A DNA stretch of 64,000 bases. It comes from Tupaia tana (taxonomy: Eukaryota > Chordata > Mammalia > Scandentia > Tupaiidae). The notes under the pieces were generated by a model. The model worked only from the letters and a program-made list of their open reading frames with translations, searched no databases and was not told where the DNA came from. Every line of letters begins with the position of its first letter. Positions within the stretch are counted from its first letter, which is position 1. Below are positions 44,678-56,185 of this stretch, piece after piece. Where the stretch lies: NCBI GenBank assembly GCA_026018925.1, contig JAKSZU010000005.1, forward strand, positions 20,880,779 to 20,944,778. Reading direction: 5' to 3'. A program made the translations under genes and the position numbers.

Positions 44678-45279
44678 ATACTCACTTTGTCTAGTCAGGA
44701 AAAATGTGGATTCTTCCTAGACAGGCAGGAGTCAGAAGAAAGAAAATGTGGTATGAAACAGGACATTCTTGAGGGGGATTTCTTCTTTCGGAAGGGGGAC
44801 ACAAATTTCCTTGTGGCCTCTATATGTTCTCCTCCCATTCCTTTCCTCCAATAGGCTTTCTCCCTCCTTGATCACAGAATCCTAGCCGTATCTTTTCAGA
44901 TCAAAGTCTCAGAGTTCTTCCTTCTTGAAGAAACTTGAGAAAGAGAGAATGTTTTTTCTTAGTTTCTAGTCAGCGCCTAACAGGAACACACCAGTAGTCA
45001 ATAAGTTGGTTTTATATCAGTTGCTGTGAGGGAAAACACATAGCACGAATTGGAATAGATACTACAAGGCATTTATTACAGAGTTTGGAATTGCATAATG
45101 TGATTTGTAAGAAATGTTAAAAAACTGGAATTTGCTGTCGATGGGATGCTGTCAGGAAGCAGTTGTAGCTCTATGATTGAATATCTTAATAAATATTACC
45201 TAGAGTGGGAGGAAGCAGCACCACAACAGAAGCTGTAATTATAAGGAAGCAGTAGTCACTCATATTGGCCAGGATAGGG
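44678..45279. other. Unique spacer
   Basis: No gene or repeat recognised. Confidence 0.4.
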
Positions 45280-45822
45280 GGATATTTGGTCATTATTGTG
45301 ATTTGACAATGTTGTCATCTATATGAATTCAGACTTCACGACAAATGGCTTTGTTTTTGTCTGGATCTGTCGTGGTCACTGAGGGGCCTTGCCTGATACT
45401 GAGATGGTTTATGTTTACCCAAAGAGCACCATCACCCAGCTAAGAGTGTCGGGATAGCTCTGCTTTTTTCTTCCTCTCCACCCCTGATTTGGTCAAAAAT
45501 AAAGTGATGACACACGGGGAATTAATCAACGCTCCTCAAGGGTTCCCCATGACTGACACTGTGCTGACATTTAGAGATCACAGCTTGTGGTTAGACTTGG
45601 GTTAATTTCTCCTGTCCTAGGAGATTTGTCGGACCCTGCGACGTGGCAGTAGCTGCCCATTGGCATTCGAGAGTCTGTGTAGGATACATCAGCCAACTGC
45701 AACACAAGCAATTATCAGGGGGAAAACCTGTTATTCCTTGAAACAAGCCTGGAATACAGAGGCCTCGATTATAAAACCCAAACAATGAATCCAGCTGGGC
45801 CTATTTTAAGGAGCCAGGTGAT
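45280..45822. other. Candidate conserved non-coding block
   Basis: Repeat-free and balanced in composition, with TGTTTACCC (forkhead-like), TAATCAACG, ATTATCAGGG and AACAATGAAT (SOX-like) words, and no convincing frame. This is inferred from texture only. Confidence 0.3.
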
Positions 45823-46180
45823 TTCTTTCTTTTTTTTTTTTTTTTTTTTCTTATCTTAGTCATGGGTTTATTTGTCTTGCAGTTTTATAGATAAAGCAAA
45901 AGAGTTTCCTTATAACATGGATTTCCCCTTGGCTACTTAAGGGGAAACCCTGACTAATGAATTTAGACTAGTTTGCTAGACTTTAGACTTTTGTTAGAAT
46001 TAAAGACAAGTTTTAGACAAATTTTGCAGTTGTAGAGTTTGTTACCTGAGAATTGCTATTAGAGTGTGCATGAAGAGTTATCCCAGTTGTTCTTCCTGGG
46101 AGTTTTGTGAGTAAGCTGTGTGCACCTTGCTTTGGAGGCTTCTGGATGATTTTTTTTTCATGGAAATGTAATAGACTGGA
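45823..46180 (-). other. Possible retroposed sequence, reverse orientation
   Basis: A T-rich run (45831-45849) is followed by CTTATCTTAGTCATGGG and TTTATTTG, which on the minus strand gives AATAAA about 20 bases before poly(A). This looks like a retroposed 3' end, but the parent is unknown and the left boundary of this relic (right end here) is not defined. Confidence 0.35.
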
Positions 46181-46192
46181 GGAGTGGTAGTT

Positions 46193-46448
46193 TTATTTAT
46201 TTATTTTTAAGAGGTTTTTGCCTTGGGGCATGTGTGCTTAAAGGAGAGAGAGACAAAAACAGTGAGAGGGAAAGAGAAAATCACCCCCCAGGGGGCACGG
46301 CCATACCAAAATCCCTTCTCTTCCCAGGATCTTGGGCACACGCACACACACTTCCCAGCATGATTTTGAAGCCACTGGGTCAGGGACTCGAACTATGGTC
46401 AGCTATTTGGGAGTTCAGTGACGTAACTACTACACCATCTCCTGGCCC
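46193..46448 (-). mobile_element. SINE-A copy, middle-aged
   Basis: (TTTA)n tail, AAGAGGTTTTTGCCTTGGGG, CACCCCCCAGGGGGCACGG, shortened body lacking part of the AATGGAGGAGAA block, reversed head ending CCATCTCCTGGCCC. Confidence 0.83.
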
Positions 46449-46662
46449 TGAGTAATAGCTTTCAATATTTGCTGGCCTCTAACAATTATTCTGAACACAC
46501 AGGATAAGTGTATACATGTCAGGCAAGAGTAAATTTATTGTCTGTATAGGAAAGAATGATCTGATAGTACACACTCTGCACTGAGAATGTAAGTATTACG
46601 TATTACAATCAAAAGGACCCAGTTTTATGTCTCTTTATGAAAACGAATTGTTGAGTCAATTT

Positions 46663-46913
46663 AATTTTTTTTCTTTATTCACCAGAGGGCACAAGGGCTT
46701 GCCAGAGGGAGAGATATAAAGCACCCCCACAATAGAGCACGGTTACCCTGCAATCATTTTTTCATTTCTCCATCCCATCTGGGTTTGGGACATGCATGCA
46801 CATTTGCCCAGCATGTTTTTCAAGCTGCCAGGGGAAGACTTTGAAAGGGGTTAACCATGCAGGATCCAGCCCCCAACACATTATGTTTAACTGCTGTGCC
46901 CCAGGCCAGCCCT
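46663..46913 (-). mobile_element. SINE-A-like copy, old
   Basis: CCAGAGGGCACAAGGGCTTG, GCACGGTTACCCTGCAATC, GTTTTTCAAGCTGCCAGG, reversed head ending CCCCAGGCCAGCCC. Similar in age and form to the copy at 8193. Confidence 0.65.
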
Positions 46914-47234
46914 TACATTGAATCCATTTAAAACTGGCTTAAAGTTTCTCTGAAGAGAATAAATTACCATGGTCAGGATAGTACCCCAGTAGTGTTTTCA
47001 GGATTAGCCAGCTCTTATTGACAGGATGGTAATGACCTCCGTAGAAACAATCGATGACACAAAGTTAAGGTTCATTTTTTAGAAGACTGGAAGTCGATAT
47101 GAATAATGTGAAGAAAACTGAGTACTAGGTGGCTATGTCAAAAGAAAACCTATTCACTGAAGTGCTTGAAAGAACAGCTCCAGGGTGGTGGAGAAATGTG
47201 TGCCGGATCCAGAAACAGCAAGAACAGCAACTAC

Positions 47235-47486
47235 GGGTCAGATGAGGGCACATCTGTAATGCAATGCTCTGTGAGGCTGATTCCTTTGGGAGGTTTCTGG
47301 GTTTGCATTCAGACCTCCCTGAACATGCCAGGCACACACATGTTCATAACCCCAAGCTGGTTGAAGCTAGGGATAGATCATAGCACCAGGACCCTGTTGA
47401 GGGCATTCTCTCTCTCTCTCTGTCTCTTTCTTTCCCTCCCTCTATGTTTATCTCTCTTGCTCATAAATGAAAGAAATAAACTTGAG
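47235..47486 (+). mobile_element. SINE-B copy
   Basis: GGTCAGATGAGGGCACATCT head, TTCAGACCTCCCTGAACATG, CCAAGCTGGTTGAAGC, AGGACCCTGTTGAGGGC, TC tract and GAAAGAAATAAACTTG end. Block order matches 35296. Confidence 0.72.
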
Positions 47487-47790
47487 AAAAATTAAAGAAA
47501 AAAGAAAAACCAGTGCCTGTGGGCAAACACATTCTGGAGAGTTTTGTGTTTTCTTAAGTGAAAAAAGAAGACCATAGGAATTAAAAATATTAGGATAACA
47601 ATAAGGGAGATCATATTAGTGTTCTAAAGATGGTTAAACCATAATAATAGATCAGACCAGTAGTAGAGCAAAGGAACACAAAAGTGTATGTACAAATCAA
47701 ACATTAATTTCGTTCTCTATTATTAGGGAAAGTATCTACATCTGCAATCCAAAGGGTCCTCAGTTTAGGGTCTTTCAAAAGAATGAATGT

Positions 47791-48138
47791 GGGGATCAGC
47801 AGTTAGCATAATGGCTATGTTGCTGGACTCCCATGTAGTCAACCGCGGTTCGAGTCCCAGATCCGGTGGCTTAGGCTCACGCCAAGCACGCGTGCATGCT
47901 TGCCCAAGATCCCGAGAAGAGAATGGAGGAGAAGGGGATTGCAGCGTGGCCATCTCCCCTGGGGGGTGGTTTCTAGCTTTCTGTCTGTTTCTCTCTGTCT
48001 TTCTGGCGAGCTCACACAGCCTATAGCAAAAAAAAAAAAAAAAAAAAAAGAAAAAGAAAAAAAGACCCACACAACAACAAAAAACACCTCTCCAAAAAAA
48101 AAAAAAAAAAAAAAAGAAAAGAAAAAAGAAGAAAAGAT
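47791..48138 (+). mobile_element. SINE-A copy with an A-rich expansion inside its 3' end
   Basis: The head and body are normal (TTAGCATAATGG, B box GGTTCGAGTCCC). The terminal motif normally written TAGCAAAAACCTCTCC is split: TATAGC plus A20, a mixed A-rich/ACAACAACAA stretch, then CACCTCTCC and the true A tail from 48094. About 65 extra bases. Confidence 0.9.
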
Positions 48139-48427
48139 GAGGATCAACACCTGAAATTATCCTATGCCAAGTGTTCACTGTGACTCGAAAGTCTTTTCCA
48201 TTGAGACTCAAAAGCTGCTTTCTCTGACACCTTCACAGACTTACTTGGATTGGGACACTGACAGGGAAGGCATGCATCAGAAACGTCATCAGCAATACCA
48301 TTGTCCCACCCACGCTCCGCCAACCTATCTCTCTACCTGTAGAGAACATTGTGAAACATCTTTGCTAGGTTCCACTTCTGTTATGGTACCTTCTTAGGCC
48401 ATTATAAAGCAAATTAAGGTTTTCTTA
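48139..48427. other. Unique spacer
   Basis: No gene or repeat recognised. Confidence 0.4.
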
Positions 48428-48666
48428 GGCCAGGGGCAGTAGCACAGCAGTAACCCAGCGCTCTGTGATTCTGACACCAAGTGGAATGGTCCTAGGTTCG
48501 TGTCCTAAGGCCCTCTTGTGCATGCCAGGCATGTGTGGATGCCAGGCATTTGTGCACGCCTGCGATCCTGGCTGGCTGAGGCTCAGTAGGAAATTGTGGT
48601 GTGAAGACCCTGTTGTGAATGTATGTTTCTTTCTAACTTTCTCTCATAAAAGAAATGAATGAATAA
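48428..48666 (+). mobile_element. SINE-B copy with a recognisable pol III promoter
   Basis: A-box-like TAGCACAGCAG and B-box-like GGTTCGTGTCC support a tRNA origin for SINE-B. An internal near-duplication of GATGCCAGGCAT/CATGCCAGGCAT is present. The 3' end is CATAAAAGAAATGAATG. Confidence 0.75.
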
Positions 48667-49036
48667 GCAATATTATTTTTAATTTGCCACTCATTTTTTA
48701 GAGTTCTTGGAGAGGTCAGGATATCTCTTGGTTCCTGAAACATGTTGAAGTAATTGACACACTTACAGTCATATATCTACTGTCAATATAGTAGGGAAAT
48801 TAGCAATACGAGTTGATTTAATTTCTTTGAGATGTTTCTATTTTAGAGATCAATTTAATCTTTGATTGTACATGTTGTTTGGCAATTTTTGGCTCTACCT
48901 TTTAGGTGTGATTCATAACAAATCAGTTATCTAAGACTGTCTTTAGTTGGCCTATGTAGAGTATGGATAGTTTCTGAGTAAGAAGAAGCAGTTCTGGAGT
49001 TTTTCTTTTTTATATAAACATGAGTGAATGTGTTTG

Positions 49037-49383
49037 GTGCCTTAGTTCATTTGTACTACTACAACAAAACATCTTAGACTGGGAACTTTATAAACAACGG
49101 AAATTTATTTCTCACAATACTGGAGGCTAGGAAGTCCAAGACCAAGGCACTGGCACGTTCAGAGTTCCATGAAAGCCCGTTTCTTACAGACAGCACTTTC
49201 GGTGTCTACCCGAGTGGGAGAGGACAAAAACAGATGGGCTTACTCCCTCAAGCCCATCTATTAGGGCACAAACCCATCATAACTTCATTTCTTCCCAAGA
49301 GGTCTTACCTCTTACCACTATGGCATTAGAGATTACATTTCATTATAAATTTTAGAGGGATGCTAACATTTAAGCCATAGCAT
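49037..49383 (-). mobile_element. MLT1-type MaLR 3' LTR
   Basis: Reversed MLT1 order: TTAGTTCATTTGTACTACTA, ACAAAACATCTTAGACTGGG, TATTTCTCACAATACTGGAG, GTCTACCCGAGTGGGAGAGG, GCTAACATTTAAGCCATAGC. The internal sequence follows on the right. Confidence 0.85.
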
Positions 49384-50760
49384 TCTGCTCCTACCTCCCC
49401 AAGTTTATGTTCTTGAATGAAAAATACATTCATTTTACCCAAGTAGTCCCAAAAAGTCTTAACTCATCCTAGCATCAACTCCTAAATCTGAAGTTCAAAG
49501 ACTCATCTAAATATCATCTAAATCAATTATGCCTTGAGTGAGACTCAAGGTATAATTTATTCTGCAGTAAACTCCTTTCTGGCTGTGAGCTTGTGAAATC
49601 AAAGTTATTTTCTTGCAAGATCCAATGGTGAGGCAGGCATGTAAAGACCTTTCTATTATGAAAGGAAAAAGTGGGGTCAAAAAAAGAGAAAATAGGTCCC
49701 AGATACATACGAAGCACATGTTCTGGGCACACTGAGATTGCAATTGGGTGCCCACTGGCCCATAATGTGTAAGGTGCAGCTCACAATACTATTTCCATCT
49801 GTTGGAGTTGTGTGTCTGCAGCTGTCCCAGTCTGCATTAGCACAGTCTTAATTAGCTATTCTGTCCCAGTTTGCATTAGCACAGTAGCTATTTTGGTCTG
49901 GGGTCTTGGACCTGGCCCTGTCTCTCATGACAATGCTTGACATGGCTCTGGAAGGGCACATTTTTCCATCCCTATGGGGCTCTCTACCTGGGCCATGGAT
50001 GTCCAGGGCATCCTTTGAAATCTATGTGAAGATAGTCATCACCCACTCCCTCTCAGCCCTTGCACTGACTGTGCCTACAGAATTAGCATCGCGTAAGTGT
50101 TACCAAGATTTGGCATTTGAAAGTATGACCCAAGCCACACCTTGGCTCACTTGAGCTGCACCTGGGGGGATCAAGGAATAATGTGCCCAAATGCAGGAAG
50201 CATTCTATTTTTCATTTTCAGTATGATATTTAATAACTTAGATGAGATATTCAACACTACATTGTAAAATAAGCTCTATGTTAGATGATTTTTCCCAACT
50301 ATAGAATAATGTAAATGTTCTCAGAATCTTTATTTATCTTATTTTATTTTGAGACAGCCCAGGGAGCAGGTTGTTGAGGCCCTATGGGTGCTTTCAGGCC
50401 CTCTTTTCACATAATTCCATCCTCCAGACCTTGGCACCCTGGCCAGTGATTAAAGGGGTTGCCCTGATAACCTCCAAAATGTCTTCTGGGTCATTCTCTT
50501 ATTGTATTAAAGAATAGCATCTGGATTTCTTCTACCATACTAATCTCCTTTTGCTTGGTCATACCTTGTTGTTCTCTCCCCAACATGCTCTCTTGTTTTT
50601 TACAATCTGGCTAAGCAGAGAATTTTCCAAATATTTAAGTTGATATTCTTGGATTGTAAGTTTAATCTTTAATTCATATTTCTCTTCTCACATTTTACTA
50701 TAAACAAGTCAAAAGACATGCTATACCTTCAATGCTTGGCTTAGAGATTTCTTCTGGCAA
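49384..50760 (-). mobile_element. MaLR internal region, interrupted by a local duplication
   Basis: Blocks such as AGTCTTAACTCATCCTAGCA, CTCATCTAAATATCATC and GTGAAATCAAAGTTATTTTC are what I recall from MaLR internal sequence in reverse. It runs to about 50200, is interrupted by the segment at 50201-50350, and resumes at 50351 (GACAGCCCAGGGAGCAGG). No intact frame; non-functional relic. Confidence 0.75.
50201..50350 (+). repeat. 150-bp segmental duplicate of 50962-51112
   Basis: The segment from CATTCTATTTTTCATTTTC to CTTATTTTATTTT recurs in direct orientation 760 bp downstream with roughly 6-8% difference. It includes both Tigger1-like sequence and the T-rich L1 junction, so it was copied after the L1 had inserted there. 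Confidence 0.92.
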
Positions 50761-50762
50761 AT

Positions 50763-51090
50763 ACAAATTGTCCTGACTTACAACCATTAGACATATGACT
50801 TCTTGACTTTATAGTGGTTTAAAGTTAATACACATCACGTGGAAACCATACTTCAATTTTGGTACTTTCCTGGAATAGCAGTACGATGCTTACCTGTGAA
50901 GCCTGGCAGCAGCAGTCAGTTGCAGCTCTTAGACAGCCTTGTGAATGTGAGGGGAAACAGCCATTCTATTTTTCATTTTCAGTATGATATTAATAACTTA
51001 GATGAGATACTCAACATTATGGTGTAAAATAAGGTTTATTTTAGATGATTTTTCCCAACTATAGAATAATGTAAATGTTCTCAGAATCTT
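50763..51090 (+). mobile_element. Tigger1-like DNA transposon, left part
   Basis: ATTGTCCTGACTTACAACC matches the start of the Tigger1 type of terminal repeat as I recall it. TGATATTAATAACTTAGATG, TTTAGATGATTTTTCCCAAC and AATGTAAATGTTCTCAGAAT follow. The element is a short deletion derivative without transposase, and is cut by an L1. Confidence 0.82.
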
Positions 51091-52240
51091 TATTTTTTAT
51101 CTTATTTTATTTCAAGTTCTTTTATCCATTTACTCATGTCATTTAGTTTGCAAAGTGAATATTCCAATATGTATACATTTCTCCCTAGTCCAGTTGACAA
51201 TGCTATAAATTTATCTTCAACAGATAATACCTCATTTCTTTGTCCCATTAATGCTTTGCCTCTCCATTTCCTCTCCATAATATTCTTCCTCAGACTGTAT
51301 TCCTTCACCCATGCTCTTCCCGCACTGTATCTGGTATTCACAACCATTTACTGTGTTTCTATATCCTTTAGCCATTCAATTTCGGTCACAGAGTGTGAAA
51401 ACTCGGTATATGTTAAGTGGGGACATACAATGTCTCTCCTTCTGAGCCTGCCTTTCTTCATTCAGCAGTAAATCTTCCATATTCCTCCACTTTCTGTCAA
51501 AAGCCAGGGTCTTGTTTTTTATGGCTGAGTAGTATTCCATAGAGTATATGTGCCACAGTTTTTCAATCTCTTCATCTGTTCGTGGGCATTTGGGTTGGTT
51601 CCATGTCTTAGCAATTGTGAATAATGCCACAATAAATATCTATGTGCAAGTAGTTTTCCAATTATGAATTCTTCTGTCCTTTGGGTAGATCCCAAGCAAT
51701 GGGATTGTTGGGTCATATGGAAGTTCTATTTGTAGATTTCTGAGGAATATCCAAATTGTTCTCCACAGTGGCTGGACCAATTTACATTCCCATCAGAAGT
51801 GTAAGAGAGTTCTTCTTTCACCACAACCCCACCAGCACTTATCATTTTTTGTTTATTTGCTTGTTTGTTTGTTTGTTTTTAATCTTAGCCATTCTGACTG
51901 GGGTTAGGTGGTATCTCATTGTTGTTTTTCTTATTGTTGTTTTGAACTGTATTTCCCTTACAATGGGGATGTTGAGCATTTTTTCATATGCCCCTTGGCT
52001 ATTTGTATGTCATCCTTAGAGAGTGTTTTTTTCAACTCATTCTCCCATCTTTTAATAGGGTTGATCAGTTGATCATCTTTTCGAAATAGCTGCTTGAGTT
52101 CCTTGTGTATTTTGGTTATCAGCCCCTTATCTGACACATAGTTTAAAAAATATTTTCCCATTCTGAGGGCTGTCGATTCACATTATTTACTGTGTCTTTT
52201 GCCATGCAAAAACTTCTTAGTCTGATGTAATCTCACTTGT
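51091..52240 (-). mobile_element. 5'-truncated L1 inserted in the Tigger1-like element
   Basis: The minus strand encodes pieces of the ORF2 C terminus (HYSQLLRHGTNPNAHEQ, MEYYSAIKNKTLAFDRKW). The plus strand shows GAGTAGTATTCCATAGAGTA and TTGAGCATTTTTTCATATGC. A T-rich tail lies at 51091-51112. TSD CTCAGAATCTT at 51080-51090 and 52241-52251. Frames are broken; about 1.15 kb. Confidence 0.93.
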
Positions 52241-52250
52241 CTCAGAATCT

Positions 52251-52385
52251 TCGTTATACTAGGCTCAATTACAATGTTAAATCAGTTAGGTGTATTAGAA
52301 GGATTTTTGACTTATGCTATTTTTAACTTAGGATTGATTTATCAGGATGCAATCCATTGCAAGTTGAAAAATGTCATATCCTATT
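52251..52385 (+). mobile_element. Tigger1-like DNA transposon, right part
   Basis: After the L1 TSD the element continues with TCAGTTAGGTGTATTAGAAG, TTTTTGACTTATGCTATTTT and a degenerate end, CAATCCATTGCAAGTTGAAA. Joined to 50763-51090 in order and orientation. Confidence 0.82.
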
Positions 52386-52879
52386 GCATGCCAGTTCTAC
52401 CTTCCACGAAACACTAGGATGCAAACACAATTCAGCTAAGGTTTTTTACCATTTTATAACAAGATTGGCCTTTCCTCTAATCTCCAGATCCGTGTTTCTC
52501 ATTTCCATCTGAGAACTCACTATCTATGTTTCTACAACATATTGATCATGACCGCTTAAGTCATCTCAGAGAAGACTGAGCTTTCCTCTTCTGAGTCCTT
52601 ACCAGAATAGCCCTTTATGGTCCAGCACCTACTTGTTGTCCAGTTCCAAAGCCACTTCCCTGTTTTTAGCATTCTACCTCTCAGTGCCAGGGCTAGGCCT
52701 ATTCGTGGGAGTCATAGAAGAAAAGAGGGTTTCTATGAAGAGTTTCATTTACTGTATTTTAGAGCTCGTTGTCCATTTCCTCAAAAATATACTATCTCAA
52801 CTTCCAGATAAGAAGTCCCATCATTGATTTAAATTTTTCTTCCACTATTGATTTAGGCTTCTGAAAGCCTGGAAAAAAA
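52386..52879. other. Unique spacer
   Basis: No gene or repeat recognised. Confidence 0.4.
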
Positions 52880-53158
52880 TTTTATGTGTGTGTGGTAATT
52901 TCATCAGAAATCACATGCGCTTGCCTGAGAGAGACTGAGGGAGAGAAAGAGAGATGGGGGGGGGGAGTAAGAAAGCACCCCTCAAAGGGGAATGGTTACA
53001 ACACAAACTCTTCTCCATTTCTCTCTCCTTTCAGTATTTTAGGTATGTATACACATGTACCCAACACGTTTTTCAAACATCTGGGTCTGGGACTTGAGCT
53101 GCACAGTCAGTCATGTGCAATACAGCTGCCTTAACGACCACATCATTACCTGGGCCTG
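52880..53158 (-). mobile_element. SINE-A-like copy, old, with a G10 run
   Basis: Contains AGAGAGATGG followed by a G run (52955-52966), CAAAGGGGAATGGTTACAAC, GTTTTTCAAACATCTGGG and a reversed head ending ATTACCTGGGCC. Confidence 0.68.
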
Positions 53159-54380
53159 GAAACTCTTAATAGTGTTCCCATAGAGAAATAATTTGGAACT
53201 CCAAATATCAGACTTCTTTGGAGCTTTTGGAAATGAACTATGGAAATATCTAACAGCATTCTTCAGCCTAGCCTAGAGAGCTAGCAGCTCAGCTCTTCCA
53301 TGTAGGCTAGTGGCAAAGGGAAATATTGGGCTTATAGGTGTCTTAGAATTAAAAAAAATATATATATATATTTATTTATTTTTACATTTTCTCACAAACA
53401 TTTACTTAACATATTAAAAAATGTTTGCTCATACTCCATAGTTCTTGACAGCTAATAAAAAACTTTCAAAATTTCAAAAAACTGAATTTAAAAGATAACG
53501 TTTTAAATATTTGTTATAATTTTGTGACTCTAACAACAGACATAATATGGTTTTAAATATTTTTGAAAAAAATATTTACATGTAAACTACTCAGACTGTT
53601 GAAAAGCAAATGCCCAGCACACAATTCACACATTCAGCCCTGCTTACCAAGTATTCTGTGAGAGACCATTTGCTAGCAAAGATCAGTCTCTTTTTCTTCC
53701 TTCAAAGTCTTCCTCAAGATAACCTTCTGGTTGTGGCTACTCTTTTGCAATCTCTACTGATTATAATGCTGGGCTGGAAAAGTCCAGGTTATTTTATGGT
53801 ACAAATTCTTTCCTGTAGCTTCTCCAATCCTCTCTGCCAGGCAGAACTGTTAATGGTGCCTGGCCATCTTTCCAAGAGCTTCTGTTGGCTTACTTGAGAT
53901 CTACCTTGGTTCTATAATTTTCTAGTTTAATCTTCAGATATGATATTCCAGTCAAGGCCTGTCCAATGAGTATTTCCAATTTGTGATTCAAGCCAACAGG
54001 TATTATTGAACTTATGCAAATAACCATTCTGCCACAAAATAAGAATACTCCCAAATATTTTCCAATTCCAGAGGGGTTAAGAAGGGAGGAAAAATTTATG
54101 TTTCTATTTAAACAAACAAATAAGAAGAAAAAACATTTCAACAGATTGCTGAAGCTATCAACAGCTCAAAAGAAAATAAAATACGTAAGTGGGAAAACAA
54201 AGCATAGTTTAAAAAAAGTCACTAGTGTTTTACTCAAAAGTCATAAAATTCTATTTCACCAATTCTGTCATATGTAATTACTTTCTCTTCTATTGAATTT
54301 GCAGTGTTACTATGGTCCAATCTTTCTGTTAAAATACTGGAAGTTAACATTCAGCATTATTATTGATATTTCTTGTCCCT
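53159..54380. other. Unique AT-rich spacer
   Basis: A short (TA)n at about 53357-53375 is the only repeat seen. No gene recognised. Confidence 0.42.
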
Positions 54381-54838
54381 AGCTTTAAGTTGGTCATTTT
54401 CTTGGTAGCTTTTCATTCTCTTATTTCTGTATGTGTGTCTTTAGTTTTCCTGGCAAAGCACTCCTTTCAGAACTTCTTGAAGAACTGGTCTGGTGCTGGT
54501 AAGTTCTTTCAGGTTTTGTTTAACTGAGAATGTTTTTATCTTTTCTTCTTATATGAAGGATAATCTTGCCAGGTATAGTATTCTTGATTGAGACTATTTT
54601 TCCCTTAATATTTTGAATGTATTTTTACATTCTTTCCTTGCTCACATTGTTTCTGATGAGAGGTCTGATGTTATCCTGATGTTAACCTTTCTAAGTGACC
54701 TGACATTTCTCTCTTGCCAATTTCAGTATCTTGTCTTTGTGGATTTGGCCAGTCTGGCTATGATGTGCCTTGGAGAAGATCTTCTTGGGTTGATTCTATT
54801 AGGGGTCCTTTTGTCTTAGGATTTTTAGAGCTGGTATT
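54381..54838 (-). mobile_element. L1 3' UTR-type fragment
   Basis: GTTTCTGATGAGAGGTCTGATG, CTTTCTAAGTGACCTGACATT, ATGATGTGCCTTGGAGAAGA and TTGGGTTGATTCTATTAGGGG (quoted as short blocks) follow the reversed order of old mammalian L1 3' UTRs. No coding content. Confidence 0.75.
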
Positions 54839-54855
54839 ACCAGGAAAAGATTTTC

Positions 54856-55125
54856 ATTTTTTGTTTTTGTTTTTTGAGAGGTTTTTGCTATAAGGCATGT
54901 GCACTCTCCAGAAAGACAGAGAGAGACAGAGAGACAGAAAGTGAGAAATCACCCCCAAGAAAGGATGGCCAGGCTGTAATTCCTTTTCCTCCATTATCCT
55001 CTCAGGATCGTGGGCACACACGCACACATACCGTGCGTGAGTTTAAGCCACAAGGTCTGAGACTCGAACCGTGGTCGACTACATGGGAGTTCAGCGACAT
55101 AGCCATTATACCATCTGCTGGTCCC
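54856..55125 (-). mobile_element. SINE-A copy inserted in the L1 fragment, 17-bp TSD
   Basis: (GTTTTT)n tail, GAGAGGTTTTTGCTATAAGG, TCTCAGGATCGTGGGCACAC, reversed head ending CCATCTGCTGGTCCC. TSD ACCAGGAAAAGATTTTC at 54839-54855 and 55126-55142. Confidence 0.95.
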
Positions 55126-55142
55126 ACCAGGAAAAGATTTTC

Positions 55143-56129
55143 CAAATGCAGTTTGGGGAGGCATTTTCATTTTGTATAGATCTGTGACTTGCAGAATACT
55201 GAGACTACATATCTCATAAGCCACCTTTAAAACATGTGGCATTTCTAAGAAGTTGACAAGACACATTCCATTTTTCCCTGAATGTTTTAAAAACATCATT
55301 ATGTGCTATTGTGATTTATGGTTTCCCTTGTCATACTGGCACCTGCAATGGATAAGGTCATTAAAAACTTTTATTTCCAAATTTTATTTATCAGAGTCAT
55401 GGAAAAATTGCATTTCTATTACCTTTAGTTGTAAAGTTGGAAAAGTGTGTTGTAACTTATTCCACATAATACCTTTCTTTTCTATAGCTGTTACTCTTAT
55501 CTAAAGAAATACCTGAGTGTGAATTATCTCAAAATAAAGCCATCTCTCTAAAATTCAAAATGCATTGTGCACCTGAGGTGCTGACAGCCAAGCCCATGCC
55601 AAGCATCTGCTCCACTAATACCCATTCTCCAAGTACTCCAGATCCTCAGATCAGCATCTCTTCCATTTTTGCTGCAGCCACTTTCCAAATAAGGGATTTG
55701 GGAAACAGTTTAGTGGTCATAAATCACATTGATGGTTGGGGAAAAAAAATAAAGTGTTTCTTTGCTTCTTCAGATGTGGTTCCACACATTTTTACACATC
55801 TTTGAGCTAAACCAGAAATCCAGATGCAAAACTATGGTACTTACATATGACTCGTCTATTTGTGGATATTCCATGGAAGAATCGTGAGCCGGAAGGTGGA
55901 ATCGGGTTATACTCTGGCATAATAAAGTACAAATCAATACTGTGGAAAACCGTGGGCAAAAATATGCTTAAAAGTCAATGCAGTTTTTGCTGCTATGTAT
56001 TCATTTCACTGCGTAATTAATTCAGCCAAATATAGCATTATTTAAAGTAGATTATACTAAGAGAATATTTGTGACTTATCCATTAAGCGAGACTTAGTCA
56101 TTTCATTTTTACTTTAAAATTGTTAAACT
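55143..56129. other. Unique spacer
   Basis: No gene or repeat recognised. Confidence 0.42.
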
Positions 56130-56185
56130 TGGGCCAGCCAGTGGCATGGTGGTTAAGACAGCTGGATAGGACAATTGGCCATTTT
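56130..56185 (+). mobile_element. SINE head fragment
   Basis: TTGGGCCAGCCAGTGGCATGG and GGTTAAGACAGCTGGAT form only the 5' 50 bases of an older-type SINE, cut off by the next copy. Confidence 0.65.

Noticed and set aside
47765-48211. A 148-codon frame with long Phe runs resembling membrane segments
   Set aside because: It is the reverse translation of a SINE with two A-rich runs.
51376-51716. Open frames on the minus strand that could be a host gene
   Set aside because: They match the L1 ORF2 C terminus and lie within an element bounded by a TSD.
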